Assembly: GCF_032854445.1 (NCBI RefSeq)
Contig: NC_088302.1
Coordinates: 5,949,338-6,013,337 of the forward strand
DNA length: 64,000 bases
Source: Liolophura sinensis
Lineage: Eukaryota; Mollusca; Polyplacophora; Chitonida; Chitonidae
Direction of reading: 5' to 3'
Shown here: piece by piece, positions 1 through 11,500 of the stretch
How positions within the stretch are numbered: the first letter of the stretch is position 1
Layout of the letters: each line of letters starts with the position of its first letter
The notes under the pieces: generated by a model
Database searches by the model: none
The model's input: only the letters and a program-made list of their open reading frames with translations
What the model was told of the DNA's origin: nothing
Program-made: the position numbers and the translations under genes

Positions 1-574
1 TAATCCAGGTCCAAGTGTTCTAACCCAAGTAACATGTTTGTTTGCTTTGCGCTAGTGCAGACTTCGTCTTCATCCTGAATGCACTGTGCATGTGCCTGCT
101 GGGTTTCAATGTTTTCATTATTAAATATAATACTACAGATGATAAATTAACCAGTGCACAAATGACTTGTTAAAATTGCAATATGTATATTCCGTACGTA
201 TATTTTATCAAGCCATTAGGACTGTTGATACACTATGAAGACGTTGTGGACTAAGTCAGTATATGAGGGTAGGCCAGACACTGTCAATCAGCATTAAACA
301 TGCTAGCAGGTGTTCCCACAACTGGCAGTCTCCCTGTTGTCTGACTGTACCCACCAACAGTGGAAGCTGTGTAACTTGATCAGGAATCCTGTCGCTAGTT
401 TATCAGTCTGCTGACATACACACTGGATCAAGTAGCAGCAGATAACTAGACCAGCTGATTGTAGAATTATGGTACATACAGAGAAATAGTGTCTGTATAC
501 ACATATGTATCTTGTCTGCATTGTGTGAGTTCACCATGATACATGTTTGACTGAAACATTGTTGACTTGAGCCC

Positions 575-712
575 TAATCATTCATTCATTCCTTGTCTCA
601 GCAGTGTTTGTGCTAGTGCGTAATCACTCATTCATTCCTTGTCTCAGCAGTGTTTGCGCTAGTGCGTAATCACTCATTCATTCCTTGTCTCAGCAGTGTT
701 TGTGCTACTGCG
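575..712. repeat. Minisatellite, 46-bp unit x 3
   Basis: Three units starting at 575, 621 and 667. Each begins TAATCA(T/C)TCATTCATTCC, continues TTGTCTCAGCAGTGTTTG and ends GCTA(G/C)TGCG. Only a few substitutions separate the units. A stray match to the unit end (TTTGCGCTAGTGC) occurs at 46-58. Confidence 0.92.
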
Positions 713-802
713 TGCAGTGGACATGCACATGTAGATGGAAGTCCAGTGTTCTACTGTACATGTTGATATGGAATTGAACTACATGTATTGATGCATGTAC
801 AT

Positions 803-1047
803 GTATGTATATATGTCTTCCATATGCTTATATCATTTCACCATTCATTTACGTATATCTGTCTTCCATGTGCTTACATCATTTCACCATTCATTTACGT
901 ATATCTGTCTTCCATGTGCTTACATCATTTCACCATTCATTTACGTATATCTGTCTTCCATTTGCTTACATCATTTCACCATTCATGTACACGTATGTAT
1001 ATCTGTCTTCCATTTGCTTACATCATTTCACCTTTCATGTACATGTA
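803..1047. repeat. Minisatellite, 46-bp unit x about 5
   Basis: Units contain ACGTATATCTGTCTTCCATG, then TGCTTACATCATTTCACC and ATTCATTT; ACGT starts are at 851, 897 and 943, with an indel before 991. Because 46 is not a multiple of 3, the open frames over it are repetitive artefacts and not genes. Confidence 0.9.
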
Positions 1048-1290
1048 ATTTCAGGGATGTTTTTTTACCAAATGTTTCAGCACTGTAGGTGAAAAACAAG
1101 GCGAAATTTGATGCTATTAGCAGTAATTTTCTTACTGTATTTTACCTAAAGTTTGGTATGTAAAACTGAACTTTCAGAAGCACATAAAGGCCTTAAAATG
1201 ATACTTAAGATTTTCTGATAAGAAATGAATCAGACTTCGCAGAGAGTCAAGCAAAATTTGTCTCTTGAAAATGCTAAACTTACAGAATAG

Positions 1291-2388
1291 TACAGTAACG
1301 CCAAACCTGTACCTACGGCCACCTGTAATCAGCGTCCATCTACCGTAAGCGGCCACTCTCTGCCGCGACCAAACAATTTCCATGTTAAACGACCTGTAAT
1401 ATGCGGGCACCTGTCCAACGCGTCCAGCGGCCAATATATTTTGCCACCAAATTCTATATCAACCTGTCTTGAGCGGCCGAGACTTGCAACATTAATGATG
1501 ATTGCCGCATCGGACATTCAAAAATTTTAAAATTGCGACCACTCTACTTCAGTAGTTTTTGTAGTGATTAAAAGTTACAACCCGCCACTTTGTGATGATA
1601 AGTGAAGTGTGAACATTATTGGTCAATAGCACTGAAGTTTGCCGTTCTTTAATCAGGCCTAGCTGGTTATTGTAAGGACACCTCTGCACTGTGGCAGTGG
1701 ATTAGCTCCATGCTGAGGTCCCCCGCTATGAATGCCATCCAAAAACAGTGGGCAAACTCGTGAATGGTTTCTTTGAAAAATTATCTGGCTTGCTTGGCCA
1801 TTATCTTTGCAGGCAAATGGTGTTGTGTTTTCATTTTGCGTGGCCAAAGTGTTGCCTGTACCGGACACATGGAGAAACTGGCCTTCCTTCACTCGTACAT
1901 GTTGTTGTTGTTGTTTCACCGGTAATGGCAAATATGATTGAACATCTCAGCAGTCTGTCATTTACAGTCCAAAACTTTGTTAGAATAGTCATTTATACCT
2001 ACGTAGACCAAACTAGCACATGGCTTTCTAGGGCTTGACTATGATGGGAAGAAAATTCTCCTTCCATTCGTGCCCTCACCTGAAACTCTTTCTGTAATCA
2101 TCTGTTAAATGCGTGAACTCCATAGATTTACCCCACAAAACTTGAAATTATTGAGTTATTATTTTACCACAATCGTTATATTTCTGTGAAATTTATGTAG
2201 GAGAACAGATTAGTGCTGTAACAATTATGTATAAGATTATTATGTAGGCCTACATGTGTACATTTCCTGAAACTTAATTCAGTTGTGATTTGTCTTGGTC
2301 TTCACAACCTATCTTATGTGGCCAACTGTCATATGCGGCAACTTTTTACGTGTCCGTTCACTGGTCACATACAACAGGTTTGACTGTA
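1291..2388. mobile_element. Non-autonomous Tigger/pogo-like TIR element
   Basis: The left end reads TACAGTAACGCCAAACCTGT (1291-1310). The right end, read inward on the opposite strand, is TACAGTCAAACCTGTTG, so the two share TACAGT and CAAACCTGT with a small indel between them. Both ends continue with alternating ACCTGT / CGGCCAC-type blocks (1311-1480, and the complement in about 2290-2370). This is the subterminal pattern I associate with mariner-superfamily Tigger elements, which duplicate a TA target. The centre (about 1560-2280) has no transposase-like frame. Ends are diverged, so the boundaries and family are tentative. Confidence 0.5.
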
Positions 2389-2917
2389 TATAACGTCACG
2401 ATTCCTTTTTCTGGAAATTAAATGAGTGATTTAATAGACATCAGGCTAAAAAGACTAACATTGGAACACCCAGTGTACTGTATAGTACAGCCATGGTATA
2501 GACTGTACGTACAGTGTAGCTTCTCGATAAACCACATGAATACATGTATGTGTATGTGGACGTGTATTTTTTGAAGACCAGGTAGGAATATCTGTACATG
2601 CACAAACATATAATGAGAGAAAATCATATACGTATACATTAGGAAGTCTTGCGTCTTGTCCTGTGATGTGGGCAAGGCAGTTTTAGTACCAGTCTAGGTA
2701 ACAGGTTACCCTGGATGTCCATTGTACATGTAGCTGGTCATCATACATGGGTCATGAATATGATCCCAGAGCTGAAGAGCAGGTGCGATGTCCCAGGCAA
2801 ATTAACCGCTACCTGCTAACAGGCAAGGTAACGACATGCCAGGGAAGCCCTTCCAGATGGGACTGGTCAGTAATTATAGGTTTTCTGCTTGGACGCAGGC
2901 TGACCGGAGGCTTAGGC

Positions 2918-2937
2918 TTAGGCTAATCTTAGCCTAA
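2918..2937. other. Short perfect inverted repeat
   Basis: TTAGGCTAA, a TC spacer, then TTAGCCTAA: a 9-bp perfect stem. It is embedded in a run of CTTAGGCT / CTTAGCCT words (2910-2947). Confidence 0.7.
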
Positions 2938-3381
2938 TCTTAGGCTATGCTTGGGCATCTGACAACAGATTGATACATACATGTACGCAGATAATTGGCT
3001 TCATTCGTCAGTGACGACTTGCGACTTGTGGTGAGCTGCTGCAAGCCTTTCACTTACACAGACTATGGAGGATAATAATTACATGTAGGTGGACAGCATA
3101 CATGTATGTAGTTAGGTACATGCATATTTCACTGATACAAAGATGACAGAATAGGGATGCATGTACATGTATTCAAGCTGCATATCTTGTGACCATGAAT
3201 TGAAAAATATTACATTTCTTTAGATTTTATTTATGCTTTTATCATTTTGATTTTTTATAACATTCAGGAAAAATAATGGGACTTCTTATACATGTACACA
3301 TACAAAAGTCTTTTTTAGACATTAACAAAAACATGGGAGATTTGAAGCAAAATTGTAGGGTTGTACAAATTGTACATGTAC

Positions 3382-3580
3382 AATATGAAGAGCATACATT
3401 GTACATGCATGATATAAACAGCATACACTGTACATGCACGATATGAAGAGCATACACTGTACATGTGTGATATGAACAGCATACACTGTACATGTACAGT
3501 ATGAACAGCATACACTGTACATGCATGATGTGAACAGCATACACTGTACATGTACGATATGAACAGCATACACTGTGCAT
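3382..3580. repeat. Minisatellite, 29-bp unit x about 7
   Basis: Units start at 3382, 3411, 3440, 3469, 3498, 3527 and 3556, each of the form GATATGAACAGCATACACTG followed by TACATGTAC or a close variant. Each unit ends in the ACATGTAC-type palindrome common elsewhere in this DNA. Confidence 0.92.
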
Positions 3581-5884
3581 AAATTTACAGGTGTCTGAAG
3601 CAGCTTAAAGGGGGGTAAGCAGTAGAAATTTAATGCAAACTAATAAATATATGGCCAATATTAGCATAAAAATTGCTTACACGTACATGTTCTCCTGTGG
3701 AACTGTACGTGCACAATTTATTTGTATGTATCTAAATATGTTTAGTTTGGATAAGAGTACACTGTAGGCCAACATACTTGTATTCATCAGTGTACATGCT
3801 GTCTTACAAAATTCTGATATTTACAGGAATAACTAATGTGTACAAGTAGTAGGTGTATATTTCCTGTTACATGATGTGTATAAATGGCTCCTTGTTTTAT
3901 TCACTCTGCTATACATGTACATGTAAGTGCTGTTTATGTCCAAATGAGGATGGCAGTTTGGAAAACAGCCAAGGAAACTGACAAGTCTGGTCATTGAGGC
4001 ACCAACTGGGTGTCTGGCAAATGTAAATATGAAGTATAAATATTTATTGGCGATTTGATGGTGTCGGGGACAGAGTTACTGCCAGACTATCGTCTTTGAC
4101 ATCCTAGATGATGACGGTGTGAAACCAGCTACCTCGTGTACCCTGTCTGTCGTGATGGGATGAGGTAATTGTTATATATTTGAAGAACTGAGAGTGCTGT
4201 CCACTCTGAGCTACCACTTAATTGCTTCCCCTTCAGCGATTGTGGTACTTTGGCCGATGTAGACCTTCAAGTCCCTGTAGGATATTAGTCATTGACATAA
4301 GCTGCTCAGCAGTCTCCAAAAGTCTGGCATCTAGCTGATACTTCCCCACAATGTACTGGAGCAGTGTATCCTGTATTGCTCCAACAATGCATTAAGCGTT
4401 CTGGACAAGTGAGCTTCATGATTGGTGGATGTGTATACATGTATAAGCAGAGCTGCTAGCTTACTATTGGCATCATACAGGTGCTTAAGAACACCATGCA
4501 TGTGCACTGTATTTGCTGATGTACAGTTACATTGGGAGGTATGAAACACTTTCATAGTTACTAGGATACTACATGTGTATAGTGCATGTATAACAAGGAA
4601 AATTTCCCTCCTATTATTTAGCAGACACACTTTTATGTGCACATGTGAGTCGCGTTAGTTTTTGGTGACAGACGTGTGTACTGTACATGTAAGTGTTAGC
4701 TCTACGTGTAAGTAATTACAGTTAGGTTAACTGTGACACTTTAATGTTTTTTACTTTTACAGGTAATGTTCTTATCTTACAAGTTGATAGAGCACATCTT
4801 ATAATCAATATCCCAAAATTACATGATTTTTTATATTAACACTTTTGTTTTCAATTTTGCTTCTTCAAGCATTTCAAAAAGTTGAAAATTTATTGAAGGT
4901 ATCTAGCTGTTGTGTTCATTCATGAGATGCACACTTTTCAGCCGGGAGTTGATGAACGCTCTGACAAAAGCTGACTGTTACAAGGTCAGTGAATGGTGTC
5001 ATACTTGTAAAATCCCCAGGTATATGTACATGTGCTTTATATGTTTGATTTGCGGGAAAATCTGATACATGTACAGCTAAAGTGTACAAATCATTAGGGA
5101 GAAAAAAAGTTTTTCCATTGTTTCTGCCTTGAGAATAACAATGCGGTATTGAGTATGAAGAAACGAAATGAAACTGTTTTGTGACAAATCTTTCATAAGT
5201 GAGTGTACATTATTTTACATGTCATTGACCATACCTGTTTCTTCGATTGAAAGAGGAAGTCTGTGTATATGCTACATGTACAAGTGTTTGTATTGATGAT
5301 TTAAATAGCACATACATGTGCCCTGGCAGGAACTCAAGAGTTTGTTGTGTCTTTGCTTGAAAAAACATCGTTTTGTCCAGAATCTGATCTGAACGAATGC
5401 ACATGTAAATTAGGTGCCATTAGTTGATCACTATGAAGCTTGGATTTATCAGTGTTCGTGTGCTTGTACTTTGCTGCCTGGAACAGTTGCCAACAATGGA
5501 ATCCTGATAGGAGGAGGCATGATGGTATTACATGAGAGCTTTTCCCAGCATTAGGGACAGGCTCGTATTACTGCTGGTTTAATATGCATGTATCAATGTG
5601 TGTAGAGGATGCAGGTAGGGTCCAGGATGGGGTCGGGCAAGGGTGATTACTGAATGCCCTACCCCTGTACTCTCATCTCCATGGGGAGGTATTAAAACTG
5701 AGTGCTTTCCCATTTATACAGGCAGATAGCTCATTTTGTGTGTGAAAGGCAATCAGGGAAATCAGACAGATTTTCTTTAACAGTAGTGAATCATCTTTCA
5801 AGATGTGAACAAAGCCAACTGGCATGATAATGGTTGGATCTGGTTAAGGAGGGGACAGTTTACGAGTCTTTTCCCTAAAACCAC

Positions 5885-5984
5885 CCCCTCTATCGGCAGA
5901 TGACGGGGCACAATGGTCCATGACTCAGAACTTTGTTCCTCACTGCCGATGTGGCGTTAAGCCATAATCATTCATTCATTCATT
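5885..5984 (+). mobile_element. Retroelement-like fragment ending in (ATTC)n
   Basis: Ends CGTTAAGCCATAATC followed by ATTCATTCATTC, the form of a SINE/LINE 3' end with a simple-repeat tail. A related junction (GAGCCCTAATC followed by ATTCATTCATTC) occurs at 570-590. The 5' limit is not visible and no coding sequence is present. It does not match the SINE at 38.5 kb. Confidence 0.35.
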
Positions 5985-6716
5985 CTGACCTACACATACT
6001 TTATCCCCGATACAGGAAGGATCGTTTGGATCTGACTTTCCTTGTCTCCCTGTTCCCTGATGAGGGGTGCGCCAATGAGCCATCATTTCTTGACACCTCA
6101 TAGAGAAGCAGAACATGGAAACCTTTGTCTGGGACGCCTTTGTCTCAGAAATCTGCAGCCGTCCAACTCCTCCTGCAAAGACATAAACATGGAGGAAAGT
6201 GTGTGTCAATTGTTTTCCGTTTCTGTTGCGATTGTCTCTCTGTCGGGGATTAATTACAGCTTCCTCCCATTGTCTGCCACCCAGACAGCAACTCTTTATC
6301 GACTGGCCTGCTCCTGATCATTGGATGGATTATGGAATCGTCCTTTGCACAGCCGATTGGATAAATTCTAATGTCATTATGCTTGAAATCCCACATCCTG
6401 TTTTAACCCCTTCAACTCTTTGTGCATTTAGTAGTTCAAAGGGGATGATGGCCATTTGGCAAATTGACGTGAACGTCGTCAGTTCAGCACCAAAGTTTAG
6501 GGGTCATCTGGTGGGATCCGAAAAGAAAACGCTTCACACTACATGTACAGTACATATAACACCATGCGCATTTGTACTACTTTTTACCTTCAGAAGTACA
6601 TTTTAGATAGTTAGTTTTACATGTAATTTCTGCTAATTCAGCTGCAGTGTATTGCATGACTTCTTTGTGTAGAGTGTGAAGAAGTGGCTCAGAATTTTCG
6701 ATACATTTACATTAAC

Positions 6717-6957
6717 TACATGTACATGTGTGGAGAATTCATTTTCAGAATCAGTACATTACATTTACATGTACACATGTACATGTGTGTCACCATCAGT
6801 ATTAGGCTTTGTGGTACATGTACATGCATTAAATTTAATGCATTTACTACATGTACATTGTAGTTGTTTAATTTATTATAATCTTACATGTAAATGTGTT
6901 TATGAGTAATACAGATGTTCATGTTTGCAAACATACATGTATTCTTGCATGTATGCA
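6717..6957. repeat. Dense cluster of ACATGTAC / TACATGTA palindromes
   Basis: Repeated ACATGTAC, TACATGTA and CATGTACATG words, for example TACATGTACACATGTACATG near 6766-6785 and TACATGTACATGCATT near 6814. They have irregular spacing, so this is not a tandem array. Similar smaller clusters occur near 787, 3908, 9262, 10701 and 13793. Confidence 0.7.
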
Positions 6958-8586
6958 TATTGCCTCATAGGTCATACATTGTAAGTTTTCCCCCAGTAAT
7001 CTAGTATTAAACCATGTTGTGCTACCTGCTGGTATTTGACTGGTCATGAACATTCTCTGCTGAACAGGTAAACCAGGTAAGAGGTCACCAAGGTTATACA
7101 GTTATATTTAATACAGTTTAGGAGTGTTAAACTGGACTGAGTTAAATAGAGGGATGGCAGACATGCCCAGGAGATGGCTTGAATCTCATCACTCATGGAC
7201 ATAATAGAGGCTGATACTATCTAGATAGGTGAATGCTAGGCACAAATCTGTGTAGGTGGAAAGCACTCTTAGCCTCTCCCCCTTTCTTGGTCTCCCTGAC
7301 AGCTTTTGTGAAGGCCAGCTCCGGCTTCGTGCCTACCTGTGAAAGAAGGTAGTTGTTTTGGGGTGCAGTGATTTGTGCTACATTATGGTTCATTCTCTGG
7401 GTGCTATTAACCTGGGCATGCTCAGATTTTGTCTGATAGATAGATAACAGTGACATTCATCTCCATAAGCCTTACCTGGGCATTGATAGATTTTCCATGG
7501 AGACTGCATGTGATTGTCCTATGTGTAGATGCAGTAATATATGTGGGCAATTTAGGTGTATACATGTAGGTATACAAATCTGTGGTGCAGTATTTCATAA
7601 TATTTCAAGCTTTACCAGGCCAGGCACCAGTGCCTACATTTACATTGTACACCTTACAAACCTTCTGTGTTTTATGTCAACGTGTAGGCCATCAATTTAG
7701 GGTTTTTGTGGGGCCTTAGTCCCTAAGGTAGGTAGGTAAAGTGCTATTTGTAAGTTCAGACTGTGTCGAGACCTCTCATTCTGCCTGTAATAGTGGATAC
7801 ACTGTACACCAAAACTGAAAACATGAATGTTTACAAGAGTTCAGAATCAAGGGCTGTAATAATCAGCAGAACGTACTTGTACCTGTACAATGGTGCTGCG
7901 TAAAGGCTTGTATTGCTCTCCATTTTTTCCTTCCTGTGTTTTTGGTGCCGCAAACAACACTTCATCTTGTCATGTCCTTGATTGTTCTGTGACAAGAACA
8001 CATAAAGCTGGGCACCTCACTTGGACAACACTGTCAAACTGTCAGCGGCCAAGATTAAGCGTTAAAGTCTACAGGTACACTACACTGATAGGATAGGCAC
8101 ATTAACATGACTAATTTCCTCCACATAATGTGTTTACGCCATTAACTTCTCTGATACATGTTGCTATGTAAGTTGTAATACGTATCTCTCAAGAAGTTTG
8201 TTTGCTTTTGCAGGTATGTTTAGTTGGGCAGCAGTTTAGGTGGGTTTGACTTTAGTGGAAATCATTTAGTGTAATTTTGGTTGAAATACTTAATATTGCA
8301 CTAAATTGAAAGGGAGAAGTGAGTGTATACATGCAGTTATCTTTCAGATGTTGTGGTGTTGCGTTAGTACGATACAAGTGTGGAAATCAGCAGCAGGGCA
8401 AGGACAATATCCTGCGTCATGGTACTTTGACAGAGGCCAACTGTTTGGTACAGGACAAAAAATGCCATATAGTAAAACTTTTTTAATTATGTGAATGGCT
8501 GAAAGACTTTCCATTATGTCTGCAGCAACTTCACAGTAATTCCCAGGCTTACATCGTAGATACATGCACAGACTGTACGTTTGTGA

Positions 8587-8720
8587 TTTAATTATTTGAT
8601 TGATGTTTTATGCCACATTCAAGAATATTTCACCTATTAATGACAGTGTCTGAGGTTATGACGTATAGAGGATGAAGTGGGCAGAGTGCAACCTGTCACT
8701 GGCAGAGATTGAAGTCTGTA
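8587..8720 (-). mobile_element. tRNA-derived SINE fragment (copy a)
   Basis: The complement of the shared SINE tail is clear at 8587-8636 (ATTTGATTGATGTTTTATGCC, then ATTCAAGAATATTTCACCTAT). The rest of the body is badly diverged, with only short matches such as GGGCAGAG and CTGGCAGA. The 5' limit is uncertain. Confidence 0.5.
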
Positions 8721-9408
8721 CAAGCAGTGTAGTCTGGTAGATGCCTAAAGCTAGGCTTGTCAGGTGTACTAGAAAAAAAGGGTCAACCAGTGATAGTGAG
8801 ATAAGAGGACTGATCCTCCGTGAATGATGAATGTAGGCATGAATGCAACTGAACTACGAGTGAGAAAAAGAAAGAAGAAAAAAAAGTAAGACATAACCAT
8901 TAAGGAAGAAAGCAAGTTTTCTTGTACATGTAGTACCCTGAGCATTGAAGAAAGTTAATTATAACTAGTCTGTCCCCAAGTCAAGTTACATGTCCTTGTG
9001 CTGTGCAATCTTGATAGCTTTATGATTTACCCATACAATAAGGCCATTCATGCACATGTACATGTTTATAGCAACCAAGCTTTTCATCCCATTATAGATA
9101 ACAACTAAGTTTTAAAAAAAAGAACAATATCAAGCTAGCTAGGTAACAAGCTTAAGGGTGATTTGTGGAGTGCCAGAGGGCTAACAAATGATTGTGTTGA
9201 TGTTGTATAAAGGTGTACACGCTCTGTATATGTACATGTAGATGGAAGACATTGATGCTTATTGTTTATACATGTACATGTATGGCATGCAGCTTGTCTG
9301 TATTTTGATAAGGTACATCCTACAATAATGCTTGAGATCAGCTTGTGTTTTCCTTCAAATTTAAGTCCGGAGATTTTGTTAGGTAGACGTACATGTATCT
9401 GGAAATGG

Positions 9409-9584
9409 TTTATTTATTTAATTGATTGGTTGGTGATGGCGACAAGCCGAAGATTTTCCCACGTACGGTTGGAGTGGAAGCCAGCATGATCTGGGCTTGC
9501 ATGAACTCACAGTGACACAATTCTTGAGAGGCTCATGGGTCATTGTGCTGCGCTTGCACGCTAACTGCTGGTCCAAGGAGGCCC
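9409..9584 (-). mobile_element. tRNA-derived SINE, internally deleted (copy b)
   Basis: Minus-oriented copy. It has a T-rich tail complement TTTATTTATTTAATTGATTGG, then CCCACGTACGG...GGAGTGGAAGCCAGCATGATC (SINE body), then GAACTCACAG (complement of box B region) and GCGCTTGCACGCTAACTGC...GGAGGC (complement of the tRNA-like head). The middle-to-3' body (ATTCTTGAGTACGGCGTAAAAC and the GGTTTCCTCCCACC block) is deleted. Confidence 0.7.
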
Positions 9585-11319
9585 TACCTGGAAATGAGCG
9601 CAGGTGTTTTTCTTCATGGGATCTGCTATTTGTAAAAAGTAAAACACATACATGTATACCTGTATTATTGGGTTCATCATTAAACCCCAATCAAGTAAAT
9701 ATTTAGTATTAAGTCTTATTCCAGTGTACTTGATTAGATTTCTTGTTGATATACAGTGTATGCTTGAATTTTATGTAGTATTTCACTGTATTATGCAGTG
9801 TTAAGTTTTGAGGCATGTCTCTGCACTGAAGTGTTGTATAATGAGTCATATGCACCCAGAACACATGTAGAACTTGGAGAATTAGAGGCCAGGATGAATC
9901 CCTGTTGTTTTGTACGAAGGAATTCACTGAAAAAAAAAAAAACACAACAAAATGAAATTGAGCTTTTGTGTTCTCCAAATGCTGCCTTTTTATATGATCA
10001 GCTAAATGCTGCAGCAGATGTGAACATGGGCTAGTGCAGATAACTGCTGGAACAGACTGGCCTAAACTCGCCTTAGAGCAGCGACATGTGTAATACTGAT
10101 GAATATGATTAACTGGAACGATGTATGTGGATGACAGCCCACTACCCTGGGGGATCTTTGTGACGGCTCTGTGCCCATGTCTGTGTATTACTACCGGGGT
10201 GATGCGATCACAGCATGGACATGCACGGCTGAGTTATTATCACAGTTACTGTTGCCTTATTAATGTTGCATCTGCAGCTCAGGCAGCACTTTGCAGATCT
10301 GCTGCGTTTGATGGCAAAGCTTTGTCGTCCTAATGGCTGTTAACATATTGCATCATGCACGGATCTGGAACAGAAATTGTAGCTTGTGGTCTCATCTGCC
10401 ATCTGCCATGACCTCTGATCAGATGGCTGAACAGATAATTTGTTTTAGAATAAGCGGAAATTTGCCATAGATATAGCTGCAATGTCCTTAAAAAAAAGTG
10501 CCTGCTTGTTTTATGCACTCAAACTCCTTGTTGCATGTAAGTGAATAAAACGTTAAAATTCAGGATTTTTTTTAACAGGCCAAACTTTAACGACCAATGG
10601 ACAGACAGACCAAGTAGGCTGCTTGTCGCGGTTAAAAATGTTAAACTTTGGAATGCATTTCAGTTTTCATCATGAATGAGTCTGTTTTCCACACTTGTGT
10701 ATATATGTACATGTACATTAAGATCTCACAACTGTGGCAGGACAGTGGCCACAACATAAATATGTACAGTATACATGTATAGGTACAGTTGAAGTACATG
10801 TACATAGCAAGGGTTAGAACATACAGGTATATGCTCATACATGCCTTACCTGGCCAGTTAATGTGCATGTACAGTAATAACAGGTTCGGTTTGGTTGATA
10901 AGCACAGTGTGTAAACTTTGAAGTGAAATAATTGCAACCGTTTTTATCGGGAAGATGCATGCATTAATGTATACAAGTCTGATTTCCAGATACCATGTAT
11001 TAGAAAACCAGTCTGAAGAATGTAGAATCTTCAGTTATTCCCAGCTACCCTTGTTACACCTACAAGCAACATACTTTTGTGATAAAGATCTGTATGAGCA
11101 CTCTGAGTGCAGACACTAAACTGCCCCACATGGGTGAACTCAGCTAACAAAGGACTACAATTCACCTCCACCGCTGTTGTCTACTCACAGCTAAAGTATC
11201 CCCATTATTTGGTTAAAGCCAGTATTGATTCAAATTAAGTCAGAATTCAGTTTCAAGGTAAATATACTAAGGTTGTCTGAACCTTTACTTTGATCAGTCT
11301 TACTCTAAAACAACATGTA

Positions 11320-11500
11320 TACATGTACGTGTTGTCCAATACCATACCTGGTGTACATGTACGTGTTGTCCAATACCATACCTGGTGTACATGTACATGT
11401 TGTCCAGGACCATACCTGTTGCACATGTGTGTGTTGTCCAGGACCATACCTGTTGTACATGCACATGTTGTCCAATACTATATCTGTTATACATGTATTG
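11320..11500. repeat. Minisatellite, 34-bp unit x about 5
   Basis: Units start at 11320, 11354, 11388, 11422, 11456 and 11490 (last partial): TACATGTACGTGTTGTCC, then AATACCATACCTGGTG or AGGACCATACCTGTTG. Two variant types occur in blocks. Each unit again includes the ACATGTAC-like word. Confidence 0.92.

Noticed and set aside
3242-3580. Cys-rich minus-strand open frames (VHIMHVQCMLF-like repeats)
   Set aside because: Translation of the 29-bp minisatellite in three frames.
4090-4160. Short frame VFDILDDDGVKPAT resembling a calcium-binding linker
   Set aside because: It lacks the NDN pattern and flanking cadherin strands, and no matching splice sites frame it.
6199-6606. 135-codon plus-strand open frame
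   Set aside because: No motif or family likeness; overlapping frames are equally open.
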